A stretch of 64,000 nucleotides of DNA from Ruminococcus callidus (GTDB lineage Bacteria > Bacillota > Clostridia > Oscillospirales > Ruminococcaceae): positions 124,001 to 188,000 of the forward strand of contig NZ_JAJFCK010000001.1 of NCBI RefSeq assembly GCF_020709055.1, written 5' to 3'. Every line of letters starts with the position of its first letter. Positions within the stretch are counted from its first letter, which is position 1. Shown here piece by piece: positions 52,282-61,435 of this stretch. A program made the translations under genes and the position numbers. The notes below the pieces were generated by a model. It did no database searches and was not told the origin of the DNA. It was given only the letters and a program-made list of their open reading frames with translations.

Positions 52282-54042
52282 TTGAGTCATTCTAAAATTA
52301 TGCTGGGCAACGCCGCCATTGCACAGGGTGCATATGAGGCAGGCGTTAAGGTTTCCGCCGCTTATCCGGGAACCCCAAGTACAGAAATCAGTGAATATAT
52401 CGCAAAATATCCGGAGGTCTACGCCGAGTGGTCTCCTAACGAAAAGGTGGCAATGGAAGTGGCAATCGGCGCTTCCATTGCCGGTGTTCGTGCCATGGCT
52501 TCCATGAAACTGGTTGGTGTGAACGTGGCATCTGACCCGCTCTATTCCATCTCCTATGCCGGTGTTAACGGCGGTCTGGTACTGGTTGCAGCCGACGACC
52601 CCGGTATCTACAGCTCCCAGAACGAGCAGGATACCAGAATGGTGGCACGTGCTGCAATGGTTCCGGTTCTGGAGCCGTCCGACAGCGAGGAGGCTCGTGT
52701 TTTCACCAAGCTGGCGTTCACCTACAGTGAAGCCTACGATACGCCGGTGATCGTCCGCACCACAACACGTCTTTCCCACTCGCAGGGTGTGGTTCATCCG
52801 GAAGAGCGGGAGGAAATCCCAGACAAGCCGTATGTCAAGAACATTGAAAAGAACGTACTTATGCCGGCGAACGCAAGAAAGCGGCACATTGTTGTGGAAC
52901 AGCGTCTTAAACAAATGGCAGAGGACGCCTGCAGCTTTGACATCAACCGTGTGGAATACCGTGACAAGAAAATCGGTGTCATCACCAGCGGTATCCCCTA
53001 TCAGTATGTACAGGAGGCGCTGCCGGATGCTTCTGTTCTGAAGCTGGGACTGGTGCATCCGCTGCCGAGAAAGCTGATTGAGGAATTTGCAGCACAGGTG
53101 GATACACTCTATGTGGTAGAAGAGCTGGAACCGGTCATCGAAGAGCAGATTCGTGCGTGGGGCATTCCGGTCATCGGCAAGGAAATTTTCACGGTGCAGG
53201 GCGAGTACAGCGCAAATATGCTGCGCCGTGCCATTTTGAAAGAGGAGATCACCCTGACCAAGCCGGCTGCTGCACCCCAGCGCCCGCCGATTCTCTGCCC
53301 GGGATGTCCGCACCGCAGTGTCTTCTCCGTTCTGAAAAAGCTGAAGCTGCATGGTGCCGGCGACATCGGATGTTATACATTGGGTGCTGTTGCCCCGCTG
53401 AATGTGGTGGACTTTAATGTCTGCATGGGTGCCAGCATCTCCACGCTGCACGGTATGGAAAAGGCAAAAGGCAAGGACTACGTCAAAAATTGGGTAGCGC
53501 TGATCGGTGACTCCACCTTTATGCACACCGGTGTCAACTCTCTCATGAACATGGTGTACAACCAGGCAACGGGAACGGTCATCATCCTGGACAACTCCAC
53601 CACAGGCATGACCGGCCACCAGGATCACGCTGCAACCGGAAAGACCTTGCAGGGAGATCCTACCTACGCCATCAACATCTATCATCTCTGCAAGGCAATG
53701 GGCATTGAACATGTCTACGAGATCGATGCGTTCGACATCGAGGGACTGGAAAAGCTCCTGAAAGAGGAAACCCAGCGGGATGCGCTCTCTGTCATTATCA
53801 CCAAGTCACCGTGCGCCCTGCTCAAGGAGTTTATTCCAAAGGGCAAGTGCATCATCCACGAGGACGCCTGCAAGAAATGCGGTCAGTGTCTGGTTCCGGG
53901 CTGTCCGGCAATGCGCAAGCAGGAAAACGGCATTCCGCAGATCGATCCTGCAATGTGCAACGGCTGCCAGCTCTGCGAGAAACGCTGCAAGTTCCATGCA
54001 ATCGAACTGATTCCCCGTGAAAAAGGAGGTCAATCCAAATGA
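52282..54042 (+). CDS. iorA: Indolepyruvate ferredoxin oxidoreductase, alpha subunit
   Basis: This 586-residue subunit oxidatively decarboxylates aryl-pyruvates to aryl-acetyl-CoA, reducing ferredoxin. The N-terminal pyrimidine-binding part has MLGNAAIAQGAYEAGVKVSAAYPGTPSTEI. The TPP part has CPGCPHRSVF and LIGDSTFMHTGVNSL, and two C-terminal 4Fe-4S motifs follow (CKKCGQCLVPGCP, CNGCQLCEKRC). The start is TTG, at 52282 by spacing from AAGGG; 52279 is also a TTG. Overlaps iorB by four bases. Confidence 0.95.
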   Translation: MSHSKIMLGNAAIAQGAYEAGVKVSAAYPGTPSTEISEYIAKYPEVYAEWSPNEKVAMEVAIGASIAGVRAMASMKLVGVNVASDPLYSISYAGVNGGLVLVAADDPGIYSSQNEQDTRMVARAAMVPVLEPSDSEEARVFTKLAFTYSEAYDTPVIVRTTTRLSHSQGVVHPEEREEIPDKPYVKNIEKNVLMPANARKRHIVVEQRLKQMAEDACSFDINRVEYRDKKIGVITSGIPYQYVQEALPDASVLKLGLVHPLPRKLIEEFAAQVDTLYVVEELEPVIEEQIRAWGIPVIGKEIFTVQGEYSANMLRRAILKEEITLTKPAAAPQRPPILCPGCPHRSVFSVLKKLKLHGAGDIGCYTLGAVAPLNVVDFNVCMGASISTLHGMEKAKGKDYVKNWVALIGDSTFMHTGVNSLMNMVYNQATGTVIILDNSTTGMTGHQDHAATGKTLQGDPTYAINIYHLCKAMGIEHVYEIDAFDIEGLEKLLKEETQRDALSVIITKSPCALLKEFIPKGKCIIHEDACKKCGQCLVPGCPAMRKQENGIPQIDPAMCNGCQLCEKRCKFHAIELIPREKGGQSK

Positions 54043-54638
54043 ACGCAGTGAATATTATGATCGTTGGTGTCGGCGGACAGGGCACGCTTTTGACCAGCCG
54101 TGTACTGGGAAAAATCGCACTGACCGGCGGCTATGATGTCAAGCTCTCCGAAGTACACGGCATGGCACAGCGTGGCGGAAGTGTTGTCACCTTTGTGCGG
54201 TACGGCGAAAACGTGGCAGAGCCTATTGTGGAAGAGGGACAGGCAGATATCCTCATCGCCTTTGAACGGCTGGAGGCACTGCGGTACGCACACTTCCTGA
54301 AGCCGGGCGGAACTATTATTGTCAACGACACCCGCATCGACCCCATGCCGGTTGTCATTGGCGCAGCAGAATATCCGGAAGGAATTCTGGAAACGCTCCG
54401 GAAGTCCTACCGTGTTTTGTCCATCGATGCCTCCGCAGAAGCAATGAAACTGGGCAACATTCGTGTTTTCAACACGATCATTCTGGGCGTTGCTGCACAG
54501 CACATGAAATTTTCCAAGGAGGAATGGCTTCAGGTCATCGCCGAAACCGTTCCGCCAAAAACCATCGCCATCAATCAGACCGCATTCCTCACCGGTTTTG
54601 AATATCAGGGAACCAACGATTCCGAAGGACAGGAGTAA
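54039..54638 (+). CDS. iorB: Indolepyruvate ferredoxin oxidoreductase, beta subunit
   Basis: This 199-residue gamma-type domain subunit has NIMIVGVGGQGTLLTSRVLGKIA and SEVHGMAQRGGSVVTFVR. It forms the complex with IorA. ATGA overlap with iorA; AAAGGAGG lies inside the end of iorA. Confidence 0.95.
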   Translation: MNAVNIMIVGVGGQGTLLTSRVLGKIALTGGYDVKLSEVHGMAQRGGSVVTFVRYGENVAEPIVEEGQADILIAFERLEALRYAHFLKPGGTIIVNDTRIDPMPVVIGAAEYPEGILETLRKSYRVLSIDASAEAMKLGNIRVFNTIILGVAAQHMKFSKEEWLQVIAETVPPKTIAINQTAFLTGFEYQGTNDSEGQE

Positions 54639-54643
54639 CAGAC

Positions 54644-56278
54644 ATGCCGATTACAGATATTTTAGAAGAAAACGCCAGAAAATACGCCAATGATGTCTGC
54701 CTTGTCGAGGTCAATCCGCAGATTCAGGAGAAGCGTCGGGTTCTGTGGAAGGACTACGATCTGATTCAGCCGACCTCCTCGTTCTGGTATCGCCGTGAAA
54801 TCACATGGCACGTGTTCAACGAAAAAGCCAATCGTTTTGCACAGCTGCTGATGAGCCGTGGCGTGAAAAAGGGCGACAAGGTGGCAATTCTCCTGATGAA
54901 CTGCCTGGAGTGGCTTCCCATTTATTTCGGCATCCTGAAAACCGGCGCACTGGCAGTTCCCATGAACTTCCGGTACAGCGCCGAGGAAATCAAGTACTGC
55001 ATGGATCTGGCAGATGTGGATGTTCTGGTATTCGGGCCGGAGTTTATCGGCAGAATGGAGACCATCGCAGAATCCGTCAGCAAGAACCGCATTCTGTTCT
55101 ATGTGGGCGGTGACTGTCCTTCGTTCGCAGAGGACTACGACAAGCTGACCTCCAACTGCGCCAGCATCACTCCCGGCGTGCCGCTGACAGATGAGGATGA
55201 TGCAGCCATCTACTTCTCCTCGGGAACCACCGGTTTTCCCAAGGCGATCCTGCACACGCACCGCAGCCTGATGCACGCCTGCAAGGTGGAACAGCAGCAC
55301 CACCACCAGACCAAGGACGACGTATTCCTCTGCATTCCCCCGCTGTATCACACCGGCGCAAAAATGCACTGGTTCGGCAGTCTGCTCTCCGGCAGCCGTG
55401 CTGTACTCCTCAAGGGCGTGAATCCGGAAACCATTCTTCAGACAGTTTCCCGTGAGAAATGCACCATTGTCTGGCTGCTGGTGCCGTGGGCACTGGACAT
55501 TCTGGAGGCACTGGACAATGGCACTGTCCATCTGGAGGACTACGAGCTTTCTCAGTGGCGGCTAATGCACATCGGCGCACAGCCGGTTCCGCAAAGTCTG
55601 ATTCACCGTTGGAAACAGTATTTCCCGAATCACCAATACGACACGAACTACGGTCTGAGCGAATCCATCGGTCCGGGCTGCGTGCACCTCGGCGTGGAAA
55701 ACATCCGCAAGGTCGGTGCAATCGGCGTGCCGGGATATGGCTGGGAAGTCAAGATCATCGACGAATCCGGCAACACAGTTTCGCAGGGTGAAGTGGGCGA
55801 GCTGGCAGTCAAAGGTCCCGGCGTGATGAAATGCTACTATAATAATCCGGAGGCAACCGCAGAGGTGCTGCATGACGGCTGGCTCTACACCGGCGACATG
55901 GCACGGCAGGATGAGGACGGATTCTACTTCCTCGTAGACCGGAAAAAGGACGTAGTCATCAGCGGCGGCGAAAACATCTATCCGGTGGAAATCGAGAACT
56001 ACATGAGCAAGTTTGAGAAGATCAAGGATGTGGCTGTCATTGGTCTGCCGGACAAGCGTCTGGGCGAAATTGCCACAGCTATTGTGGAACTGAAGCAGGG
56101 TGTGGAATGTACCGAAGAAGAGGTCAACGAATTCTGCATGGGTATGCCCCGCTATAAGCGTCCTCGGAAAATCATCTTCGCACCAGTTCCCCGCAATGCA
56201 ACCGGCAAAATCGAGAAGCCGAAGCTGCGAAAAATGTACTGCGGCGACTATCTGATCGAAAAAGAAAATCAGAGCTAA
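54644..56278 (+). CDS. AMP-dependent acyl-CoA synthetase
   Basis: This 544-residue ANL-superfamily ligase has the P-loop YFSSGTTGFPKAILHTH, the Y(G)LSE adenylation motif (TNYGLSESIGPG), YTGDMARQDEDGFYFLVDR with the hinge, and a C-terminal lysine in NATGKIEKPKL. Five bases after iorB, so it most likely converts aryl-acetyl-CoA to the free acid with ATP gain, or activates the acids for uptake. The precise acyl substrate is not readable. Confidence 0.9.
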   Translation: MPITDILEENARKYANDVCLVEVNPQIQEKRRVLWKDYDLIQPTSSFWYRREITWHVFNEKANRFAQLLMSRGVKKGDKVAILLMNCLEWLPIYFGILKTGALAVPMNFRYSAEEIKYCMDLADVDVLVFGPEFIGRMETIAESVSKNRILFYVGGDCPSFAEDYDKLTSNCASITPGVPLTDEDDAAIYFSSGTTGFPKAILHTHRSLMHACKVEQQHHHQTKDDVFLCIPPLYHTGAKMHWFGSLLSGSRAVLLKGVNPETILQTVSREKCTIVWLLVPWALDILEALDNGTVHLEDYELSQWRLMHIGAQPVPQSLIHRWKQYFPNHQYDTNYGLSESIGPGCVHLGVENIRKVGAIGVPGYGWEVKIIDESGNTVSQGEVGELAVKGPGVMKCYYNNPEATAEVLHDGWLYTGDMARQDEDGFYFLVDRKKDVVISGGENIYPVEIENYMSKFEKIKDVAVIGLPDKRLGEIATAIVELKQGVECTEEEVNEFCMGMPRYKRPRKIIFAPVPRNATGKIEKPKLRKMYCGDYLIEKENQS

Positions 56279-56291
56279 AGAAACATAGATC

Positions 56292-56708
56292 ATGCGTTGT
56301 AAAACTTACGAGATAAATACTCTGAAAAATTACAAATATGTGGTTATTCTTTCCGAGAGCCATGGAAAAATTATTTTGAGCCGGCACAAAGAACGAACCA
56401 CATGGGAAACGCAGGGCGGTCATATTGAAACCGGAGAAACACCGCTGGAGGCAGCAAAACGAGAGCTGTTTGAGGAGTCCGGTGCCGTAGACTTTGACAT
56501 CGAACCGATTTGCGATTATCGTGCTTGGGATGAGGATACCCTGCATGGTGCCAACGGCATTGTATTTCATGCGGTGATTCGGCGATTTTCCGACATTCCA
56601 GAAAGTGAAATGGCGGAGCAAAAGGCGTTTGCCTCGCTGCCTGACAATCTGACATATCCTGCAATTACACCTGTGCTGTTTCAGTTTTTGTTGGATCGTA
56701 AACCATAA
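56292..56708 (+). CDS. Nudix hydrolase
   Basis: This 138-residue protein has a Nudix box in the segment GHIETGETPLEAAKRELFEESGA (about residues 44-66), with REL and EES in place. Substrate unknown. The ribosome-binding site is weak. It ends the iorAB-ligase transcript, with a terminator 40 bases later. Confidence 0.88.
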   Translation: MRCKTYEINTLKNYKYVVILSESHGKIILSRHKERTTWETQGGHIETGETPLEAAKRELFEESGAVDFDIEPICDYRAWDEDTLHGANGIVFHAVIRRFSDIPESEMAEQKAFASLPDNLTYPAITPVLFQFLLDRKP

Positions 56709-56747
56709 CAGCTGCTCACAGGAAAATATTCAAAAAGGAAATCTCGC

Positions 56748-56785
56748 AAAAGCATCGGATGAAGTCATTTCGTCCGGTGCTTTTG
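56748..56785 (+). terminator. Intrinsic terminator after the Nudix gene
   Basis: AAAAGCATCGGA (56748-56759) pairs with TCCGGTGCTTTT (56773-56784) with one wobble pair. Confidence 0.75.
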
Positions 56786-56852
56786 TTCATGTTCACCAAG
56801 AACACAGTTGCAATTTTGTACAAAAAGGTATGAAAAGTCGGCATAAAATTCA

Positions 56853-56881
56853 TTGACTTTTCTGATTTTTCATGATATAAT
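56853..56881 (+). promoter_or_regulatory. Sigma-A promoter of the GH5 cellulase gene
   Basis: TTGACT (56853-56858), a 17-base spacer and TATAAT (56876-56881). Confidence 0.8.
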
Positions 56882-56942
56882 AAAAGAAAATATGCCACTT
56901 TTTCGGCATTTTGTTTGGTGAAGATTTTTAAGGAGGATAATT

Positions 56943-58736
56943 ATGCAATTTCAGGCTCGCAAATGGTTTGCCGCCGGCACTGCCGCAGTAATGCTGCTTT
57001 CCGGCATGGCATTTTTCCCGGCAACCGGTTCCGCTGAGGGAACTATGGCGGCTGAGGACATCACAGAAAACATGTCCATCGGCTGGAACATTGGTAACTC
57101 GCTGGACTCCACCGGATACGGTGAAACCAGCTGGGGCAATCCCAAAGTCACACAGGAACTGATCGATACTGTCAAGGCAAAGGGGTTCAACACCATTCGA
57201 ATTCCTACCACGTGGTATCAGAACGTCACCACAACTACCGATGAAAACGGCAAGCCGGTTTACACCATCAATGAGCAGTGGATGCAGCGTGTTAAGGAAG
57301 TTGTTGACTATGCCTACAATCAGGGCATGTATGTCATTCTGAACCTGCACCACGAGGAATGGATCAATCGTTCCGATTTCCCGAACGCTTATGACGAGAT
57401 GTCCGAGCGTTTGAAGCAGATGTGGACACAGATCGCCACCTACTTTAAGGATTACGACCAGCATCTGATCTTCGAAGGTATGAATGAGCCTCGGCAGACT
57501 GGCGCTTCCTATGAGTGGCAGGGCAATGCGGAATGCTATGAAGTAGTCAACAAGCTGGATCAGGATTTTGTGAACACCGTTCGTTCCATCGACTCCCCCT
57601 ATCAGCAGACACGTCTTTTGATGATTCCGTCCTATGCCGCTTCCGCTTCTGCAAGCGCTTACTCTTATCTGGAAGTTCCGGACGATGATTATGTTGCAGT
57701 TTCTCTGCATGCTTATACTCCCTATGCATTTGCCATGGGCGACGGCGACCACACCACATTCTCTAGCAACTACCAGAGTGAGCTGGATACCCTGTTCTCC
57801 GACATCCGGTATTACTTCACCGACAAGGATATTCCTGTTGTTCTGGGCGAATTCAGCGCCTCCAACTTCAACAACACTGACGCACGCTGCGACTGGGCAA
57901 CCTATTACCTCACATGGACCAAGAAGCTGGGCATTCCCTGTGTACTGTGGGACAACAATGCTATCACCAATTCCACATCTGCTTCAGAGGCTCACGGCTA
58001 TGTAGACCGCAGCAACAACACTTGGTATGAGGCTTCTGAACCGGTTGTCGATGCGATGATGACTGTGATGCAGGACAACAGCGTTGTCTGGGGCAGCGAC
58101 AAGCACCTCCCCTCCTGGAAGCACGGCGATGTTGCAAACGGCGATGTGATCTATGAGAATACCGCTGGTTTGAAGCTGATTGCAGCTGACGGAGACGGTG
58201 GAAACTGCACACCGGGACTGGATGTCAGCACGACACACATCAACGCAGATAAGGAAATCGCCATCCAGTATGAGGGCTCGGCTGCGCCAATTCTCGCACT
58301 GACCAACGCTGCCTGGGGCAACTGGACTGAAATCAGCGCCTTTGACATTGACGAGGAAAAGGGCATTGCCTATTATTCATATGATGCCATCAAGAAGGCT
58401 TGGGGCGATGATATCAGCACCATTGCACATCTGTTTGCACGTGCCGGTTCGGATATGACCCTCTACCGCATTGCCGCACTGCCGGCTGCGGAACTGGTGA
58501 CCGATCCGACCAATCCGACCGATCCCACAGACCCGACCAATCCGACTGATCCGGATCTCTTCGAACTGGGCGATGTCAACCACAATGGCGATGTAAGCGT
58601 TGCTGACGTGGTTATGCTCCAGCGGTATCTGCTCCGTCTGGAAACAACTGCCGATCTGGAAACTGCCGACCTGAATGGTGACGGCGTCATCAACGGTATG
58701 GATCTGGGTGCACTGCGTCAGCTGGTTCTGTCATAA
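56943..58736 (+). CDS. Secreted GH5 endoglucanase with dockerin
   Basis: This 597-residue enzyme starts with a signal peptide (residues 1-32). The GH5 catalytic domain (about 40-375) has MSIGWNIGNSLD, the acid/base E182 in FEGMNEP and the nucleophile E303 in VVLGEFSAS; layout fits GH5 subfamily 4. A beta-rich domain of about 120 residues (385-500) resembles a carbohydrate-binding module. A TDPTNP-repeat linker (about 503-520) leads to a type I dockerin with repeats DVNHNGDVSVADVVMLQRYLL and DLNGDGVINGMDLGALRQLVL. It cuts beta-glucans outside the cell, docked on a scaffold. Own promoter and terminator. Confidence 0.95.
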   Translation: MQFQARKWFAAGTAAVMLLSGMAFFPATGSAEGTMAAEDITENMSIGWNIGNSLDSTGYGETSWGNPKVTQELIDTVKAKGFNTIRIPTTWYQNVTTTTDENGKPVYTINEQWMQRVKEVVDYAYNQGMYVILNLHHEEWINRSDFPNAYDEMSERLKQMWTQIATYFKDYDQHLIFEGMNEPRQTGASYEWQGNAECYEVVNKLDQDFVNTVRSIDSPYQQTRLLMIPSYAASASASAYSYLEVPDDDYVAVSLHAYTPYAFAMGDGDHTTFSSNYQSELDTLFSDIRYYFTDKDIPVVLGEFSASNFNNTDARCDWATYYLTWTKKLGIPCVLWDNNAITNSTSASEAHGYVDRSNNTWYEASEPVVDAMMTVMQDNSVVWGSDKHLPSWKHGDVANGDVIYENTAGLKLIAADGDGGNCTPGLDVSTTHINADKEIAIQYEGSAAPILALTNAAWGNWTEISAFDIDEEKGIAYYSYDAIKKAWGDDISTIAHLFARAGSDMTLYRIAALPAAELVTDPTNPTDPTDPTNPTDPDLFELGDVNHNGDVSVADVVMLQRYLLRLETTADLETADLNGDGVINGMDLGALRQLVLS

Positions 58737-58760
58737 AATTAAAAACTTGATATCAGAAAG

Positions 58761-58799
58761 ATGCCTCATCTGCTCGTTTTTGCGGATGGGGCATTTTAT
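58761..58799 (+). terminator. Intrinsic terminator after the GH5 gene
   Basis: ATGCCTCATC (58761-58770) pairs with GATGGGGCAT (58785-58794), followed by TTTT. Confidence 0.75.
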
Positions 58800-58810
58800 G
58801 AGGAAATGAT

Positions 58811-59836
58811 ATGAAAAACTACTATATCCCCAAATACGGGGAATTTCGCTGTATTGCCGGCGCCTGTCCGGACAGCTGCTGTGCCGGATGGGAAATCGTG
58901 CTGGATGATGCCAGTGTGGAACGGTATCGAACCGTATCCGGCGGCTTAGGAGAACGGATTCGTCAGGCGATGGCAGAGGATGCAGACGGCGATGTGATCT
59001 TTGCTGCGCAGGATGGCAAGTGTCCCTTTTGGAATGCAGAGAAACTGTGCGACATTCATGCCACGCTGGGAGAACAGGCGCTCTGCGACACCTGCCGAAA
59101 ATTCCCCCGCATCACGCAGGACTACGGCGATTTCGTGGAATACGACCTCTCTATGGAGTGTCCGGAAGCTGCACGGATGCTTCTCACGCTTCCGCCGGAA
59201 AAGTTGCAGCTTCACTGGGAGGAACATCCGGAGCTGGCTGGAGATATGCCGGAATATGACGCAGACCGCATGCAGCAGCTGTTTGAACAGCGTGAAATGC
59301 TGTTTCAGCTGATGCGTGACACCAGACATCCGGCACTGGCGCAGCTGTCAAGCTGTTTGAAGCTGGCGTGCGAGTGGGAGAACATTCCCCTTTCCGAATG
59401 TTCCGCAACTGATTCCGGTACGGCAATTTTTGCATTTCTGCAATCCTGCGAAATTCTCACAGCGGATTGGCGAAGGATTCTGGAACAGTCAGCGGCAGCG
59501 CAAGATAAGCTTGGTGTGATCTCTGAGGCGCTGGACTGTGAGATTCGTGCGTTTGCCTTTGACTTTTTCTACCGGCAGTATCTCCGTGCTGTTTTTGCGG
59601 ATTCTGCCATCTTGCCAGTCCAGCAGGCTGCTTTTTCCGTGTGCGCCGTGGTGAGTATCTGCTGCCGGCTGCATCTCATCACGCAGGAGCAGCAGCTTCG
59701 CATCTGGCAGCTGTTTCTCAAGGAAATCGAATCAGACAGCGACAATGTGGCAGAATTGAAGTGGTGTCTGGAAACGGAGGAGGCGTTTTCGCCGGCAGCA
59801 CTCTGTGCCTATCTGGAAAAACTGGGAGATGCATGA
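58811..59836 (+). CDS. FliB-family (flagellin lysine-N-methylase-like) protein
   Basis: This 341-residue protein has the N-terminal cysteine-rich motif CIAGACPDSCCAGWEI, then CPFWNAEKLCDIHATLGEQALCDTCRKFPR, matching FliB/YkgJ-type proteins that coordinate a metal centre. FliB methylates flagellin lysines in enterics. No flagellar gene is near, so the target here is uncertain and other surface proteins are possible. It overlaps the next gene by four bases. Confidence 0.85.
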   Translation: MKNYYIPKYGEFRCIAGACPDSCCAGWEIVLDDASVERYRTVSGGLGERIRQAMAEDADGDVIFAAQDGKCPFWNAEKLCDIHATLGEQALCDTCRKFPRITQDYGDFVEYDLSMECPEAARMLLTLPPEKLQLHWEEHPELAGDMPEYDADRMQQLFEQREMLFQLMRDTRHPALAQLSSCLKLACEWENIPLSECSATDSGTAIFAFLQSCEILTADWRRILEQSAAAQDKLGVISEALDCEIRAFAFDFFYRQYLRAVFADSAILPVQQAAFSVCAVVSICCRLHLITQEQQLRIWQLFLKEIESDSDNVAELKWCLETEEAFSPAALCAYLEKLGDA

Positions 59837-60366
59837 TGGTTTCGACATTTCTCCATGCAGTTTCTTTCCTGCTGTCCAAACTCTTTTCCCGTCAGATCGA
59901 CCGGTGGACAGACCGCTGTATGAAAAAAGAAAGCGAGGAGAGTCCCTGCCAGAACAGCGTGACTATCTCCAAAACGTTTGGAATTACAGGTGTCATCTGG
60001 TTTATCATTTTTGCATCCTCCGGGATTCTCGGCGTGGTCATCTGGGCTGACGGCATGACCGACTGGGACGCTTTTCTCTGTGGTATTCTGTTTCTCTTCC
60101 TTAGCCTTGCCGGTGTCTATCTGATGTTGTTCCGGCGCAATTACCGCATTTTCTACACTGATACATTTCTGGAAAAGCACAGCATGTTCGGGAAAAGGCG
60201 AATCTATCACTGGGCAGATCTCACGGAAATCCGCCAAAAAGGCGCCACCTATACCCTGATATTTTCCGGCGGAAAACTCCGCATCTTTTTCTGCAAGGAG
60301 TACATCGGCAGCGAGAGGCTCGTCGATTTTCTGCAAAAACAATATTTTTTTGAAAAAAATGCTTGA
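59833..60366 (+). CDS. Hypothetical membrane protein with PH-like domain
   Basis: This 177-residue protein has two membrane helices (about 54-100: GVIWFIIFASSGILGVVIW, AFLCGILFLFLSLAGVYLML). A C-terminal beta-rich part follows (FYTDTFLEKHSMFGKRRIYHWADL, LIFSGGKLRIFF) that resembles bacterial PH/DUF6560 domains. ATG at 59833 overlaps the fliB-like stop. Function unknown. Confidence 0.7.
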   Translation: MMVSTFLHAVSFLLSKLFSRQIDRWTDRCMKKESEESPCQNSVTISKTFGITGVIWFIIFASSGILGVVIWADGMTDWDAFLCGILFLFLSLAGVYLMLFRRNYRIFYTDTFLEKHSMFGKRRIYHWADLTEIRQKGATYTLIFSGGKLRIFFCKEYIGSERLVDFLQKQYFFEKNA

Positions 60367-60391
60367 CAAGCATCTGAAACTGTGCTATAAT
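60363..60391 (+). promoter_or_regulatory. Sigma-A promoter of rpmE
   Basis: Consensus TTGACA (60363-60368), a 17-base spacer and consensus TATAAT (60386-60391). It overlaps the stop region of the membrane protein gene. Confidence 0.85.
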
Positions 60392-60397
60392 AAAAAA

Positions 60398-60500
60398 CTG
60401 TAGCGGCTATGCCGCAGGAAAATAGAGATTCACAGGACTACTGTCGGCGCAATGGCCGATGGGCTGCTGTTGATACAAACAACAGATACAGGAGGTGAAA
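60398..60500 (+). promoter_or_regulatory. Structured rpmE leader, possible L31 autoregulatory element
   Basis: The leader of about 100 bases has the hairpins GCGGC-TAT-GCCGC and CTGTTG...CAACAG ahead of the AGGAGGTG site. L31 leaders in Firmicutes are known autoregulatory RNAs; assignment to that class here is inferred from position. Confidence 0.45.
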
Positions 60501-60504
60501 CCCC

Positions 60505-60705
60505 ATGAGAGAAGGCATTCATCCGAATTTTGAAAAGACTACCATCACTTGTCACTGCGGCAACGTAATGGAGACCATGTCTACAAAGAAGGATATCAAG
60601 GTGGAAATTTGCGCAAAGTGCCACCCGTTCTTCACTGGTAAGCAGAAGCTGGTAGATACCGGCGGACGCGTAGATCGTTTCAAGAAGCGTTTCAACCTGG
60701 ACTAA
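60505..60705 (+). CDS. rpmE: 50S ribosomal protein L31, zinc-binding type
   Basis: This 66-residue protein, [20 protein letters not shown] to [24 protein letters not shown], has the CxC and CxxC residues of the zinc-containing (C+) L31 form. Part of the central protuberance of the large subunit. Strong promoter and AGGAGGTG site. Confidence 0.97.
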   Translation: MREGIHPNFEKTTITCHCGNVMETMSTKKDIKVEICAKCHPFFTGKQKLVDTGGRVDRFKKRFNLD

Positions 60706-60733
60706 GTTCCACGGAAACCGGACAATCGAAAGA

Positions 60734-60761
60734 GGGCGGTATTATGGTACCGTCCTTTTTT
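60734..60761 (+). terminator. Intrinsic terminator after rpmE
   Basis: GGGCGGTA (60734-60741) pairs with TACCGTCC (60748-60755), followed by six T. Confidence 0.85.
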
Positions 60762-60785
60762 GTCTATTCTCAGAGGTGATACCAT

Positions 60786-61427
60786 TTGACAGAATACCGA
60801 ACGATTGCAGCACCTGCAACCGCTTCTTTTGTGGAAAAGAAGTCGGAATTCATCGCATATCTCGCCCCTGTCCGCACAGCGGAGGAAGCGGTTTCAGTTA
60901 TCGAAACCGTGCGGAAGAACCATCGCCGTGCCAGACACAACGTATACGCCTATCTGCTGCGGGAGGGAAATGCCTCTCGCTACTCCGATGACGGCGAACC
61001 ACAGGGCACTGCCGGCATGCCAGTTCTGGACGTCCTGCAAAAAAAAGAGCTGACCGATATCTGCTGTGTGGTGACACGGTATTTCGGCGGTGTGCTTCTG
61101 GGCAGCAACGGACTGGTGCGGGCCTATTCCCACAGCACATCGCTCGCCATTGAACAGGCAAAGGTGCAGATCATGCTACCCTGCTATCCGGTCTCGCTCC
61201 AAGCCGACTACTCCCTATACGGAAAAATCGCCTATGCACTCCCGAAAACAGATCTCATTCAGAAAAATGTGACGTTTGAAGATCAGGTGCGTATGAAACT
61301 TCTGGTGCGGGACACCATCCTGCCGGAACTGCAAAAGCAGCTCATTGATCTGACCGGAAATCAGATTCAGTTGCAGATCGGCGACAAGGAGTATGCCGAT
61401 TTTTCCAGCTGTCACAGGGATTCCTGA
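60786..61427 (+). CDS. YigZ/IMPACT-family protein
   Basis: This 213-residue protein has the UPF0029 N-terminal domain (FVEKKSEFIAYLAPVRTAEEA, NVYAYLLREG, SDDGEPQGTAGMPVLDVL, VTRYFGGVLLGSNGLVRAY). A smaller C-terminal domain follows. Related to eukaryotic IMPACT; the bacterial role is unknown, possibly ribosome-linked. The start is TTG, behind AGAGGTGATACCA. Positioned right after rpmE. Confidence 0.92.
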   Translation: MTEYRTIAAPATASFVEKKSEFIAYLAPVRTAEEAVSVIETVRKNHRRARHNVYAYLLREGNASRYSDDGEPQGTAGMPVLDVLQKKELTDICCVVTRYFGGVLLGSNGLVRAYSHSTSLAIEQAKVQIMLPCYPVSLQADYSLYGKIAYALPKTDLIQKNVTFEDQVRMKLLVRDTILPELQKQLIDLTGNQIQLQIGDKEYADFSSCHRDS

Positions 61428-61435
61428 AAAATTTC

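Noticed and set aside
58500..58560. Tandem hexamer-like repeats in the GH5 gene
   Set aside because: They encode a Thr/Asp/Pro/Asn linker between the binding-type domain and the dockerin, common in cellulosomal enzymes.
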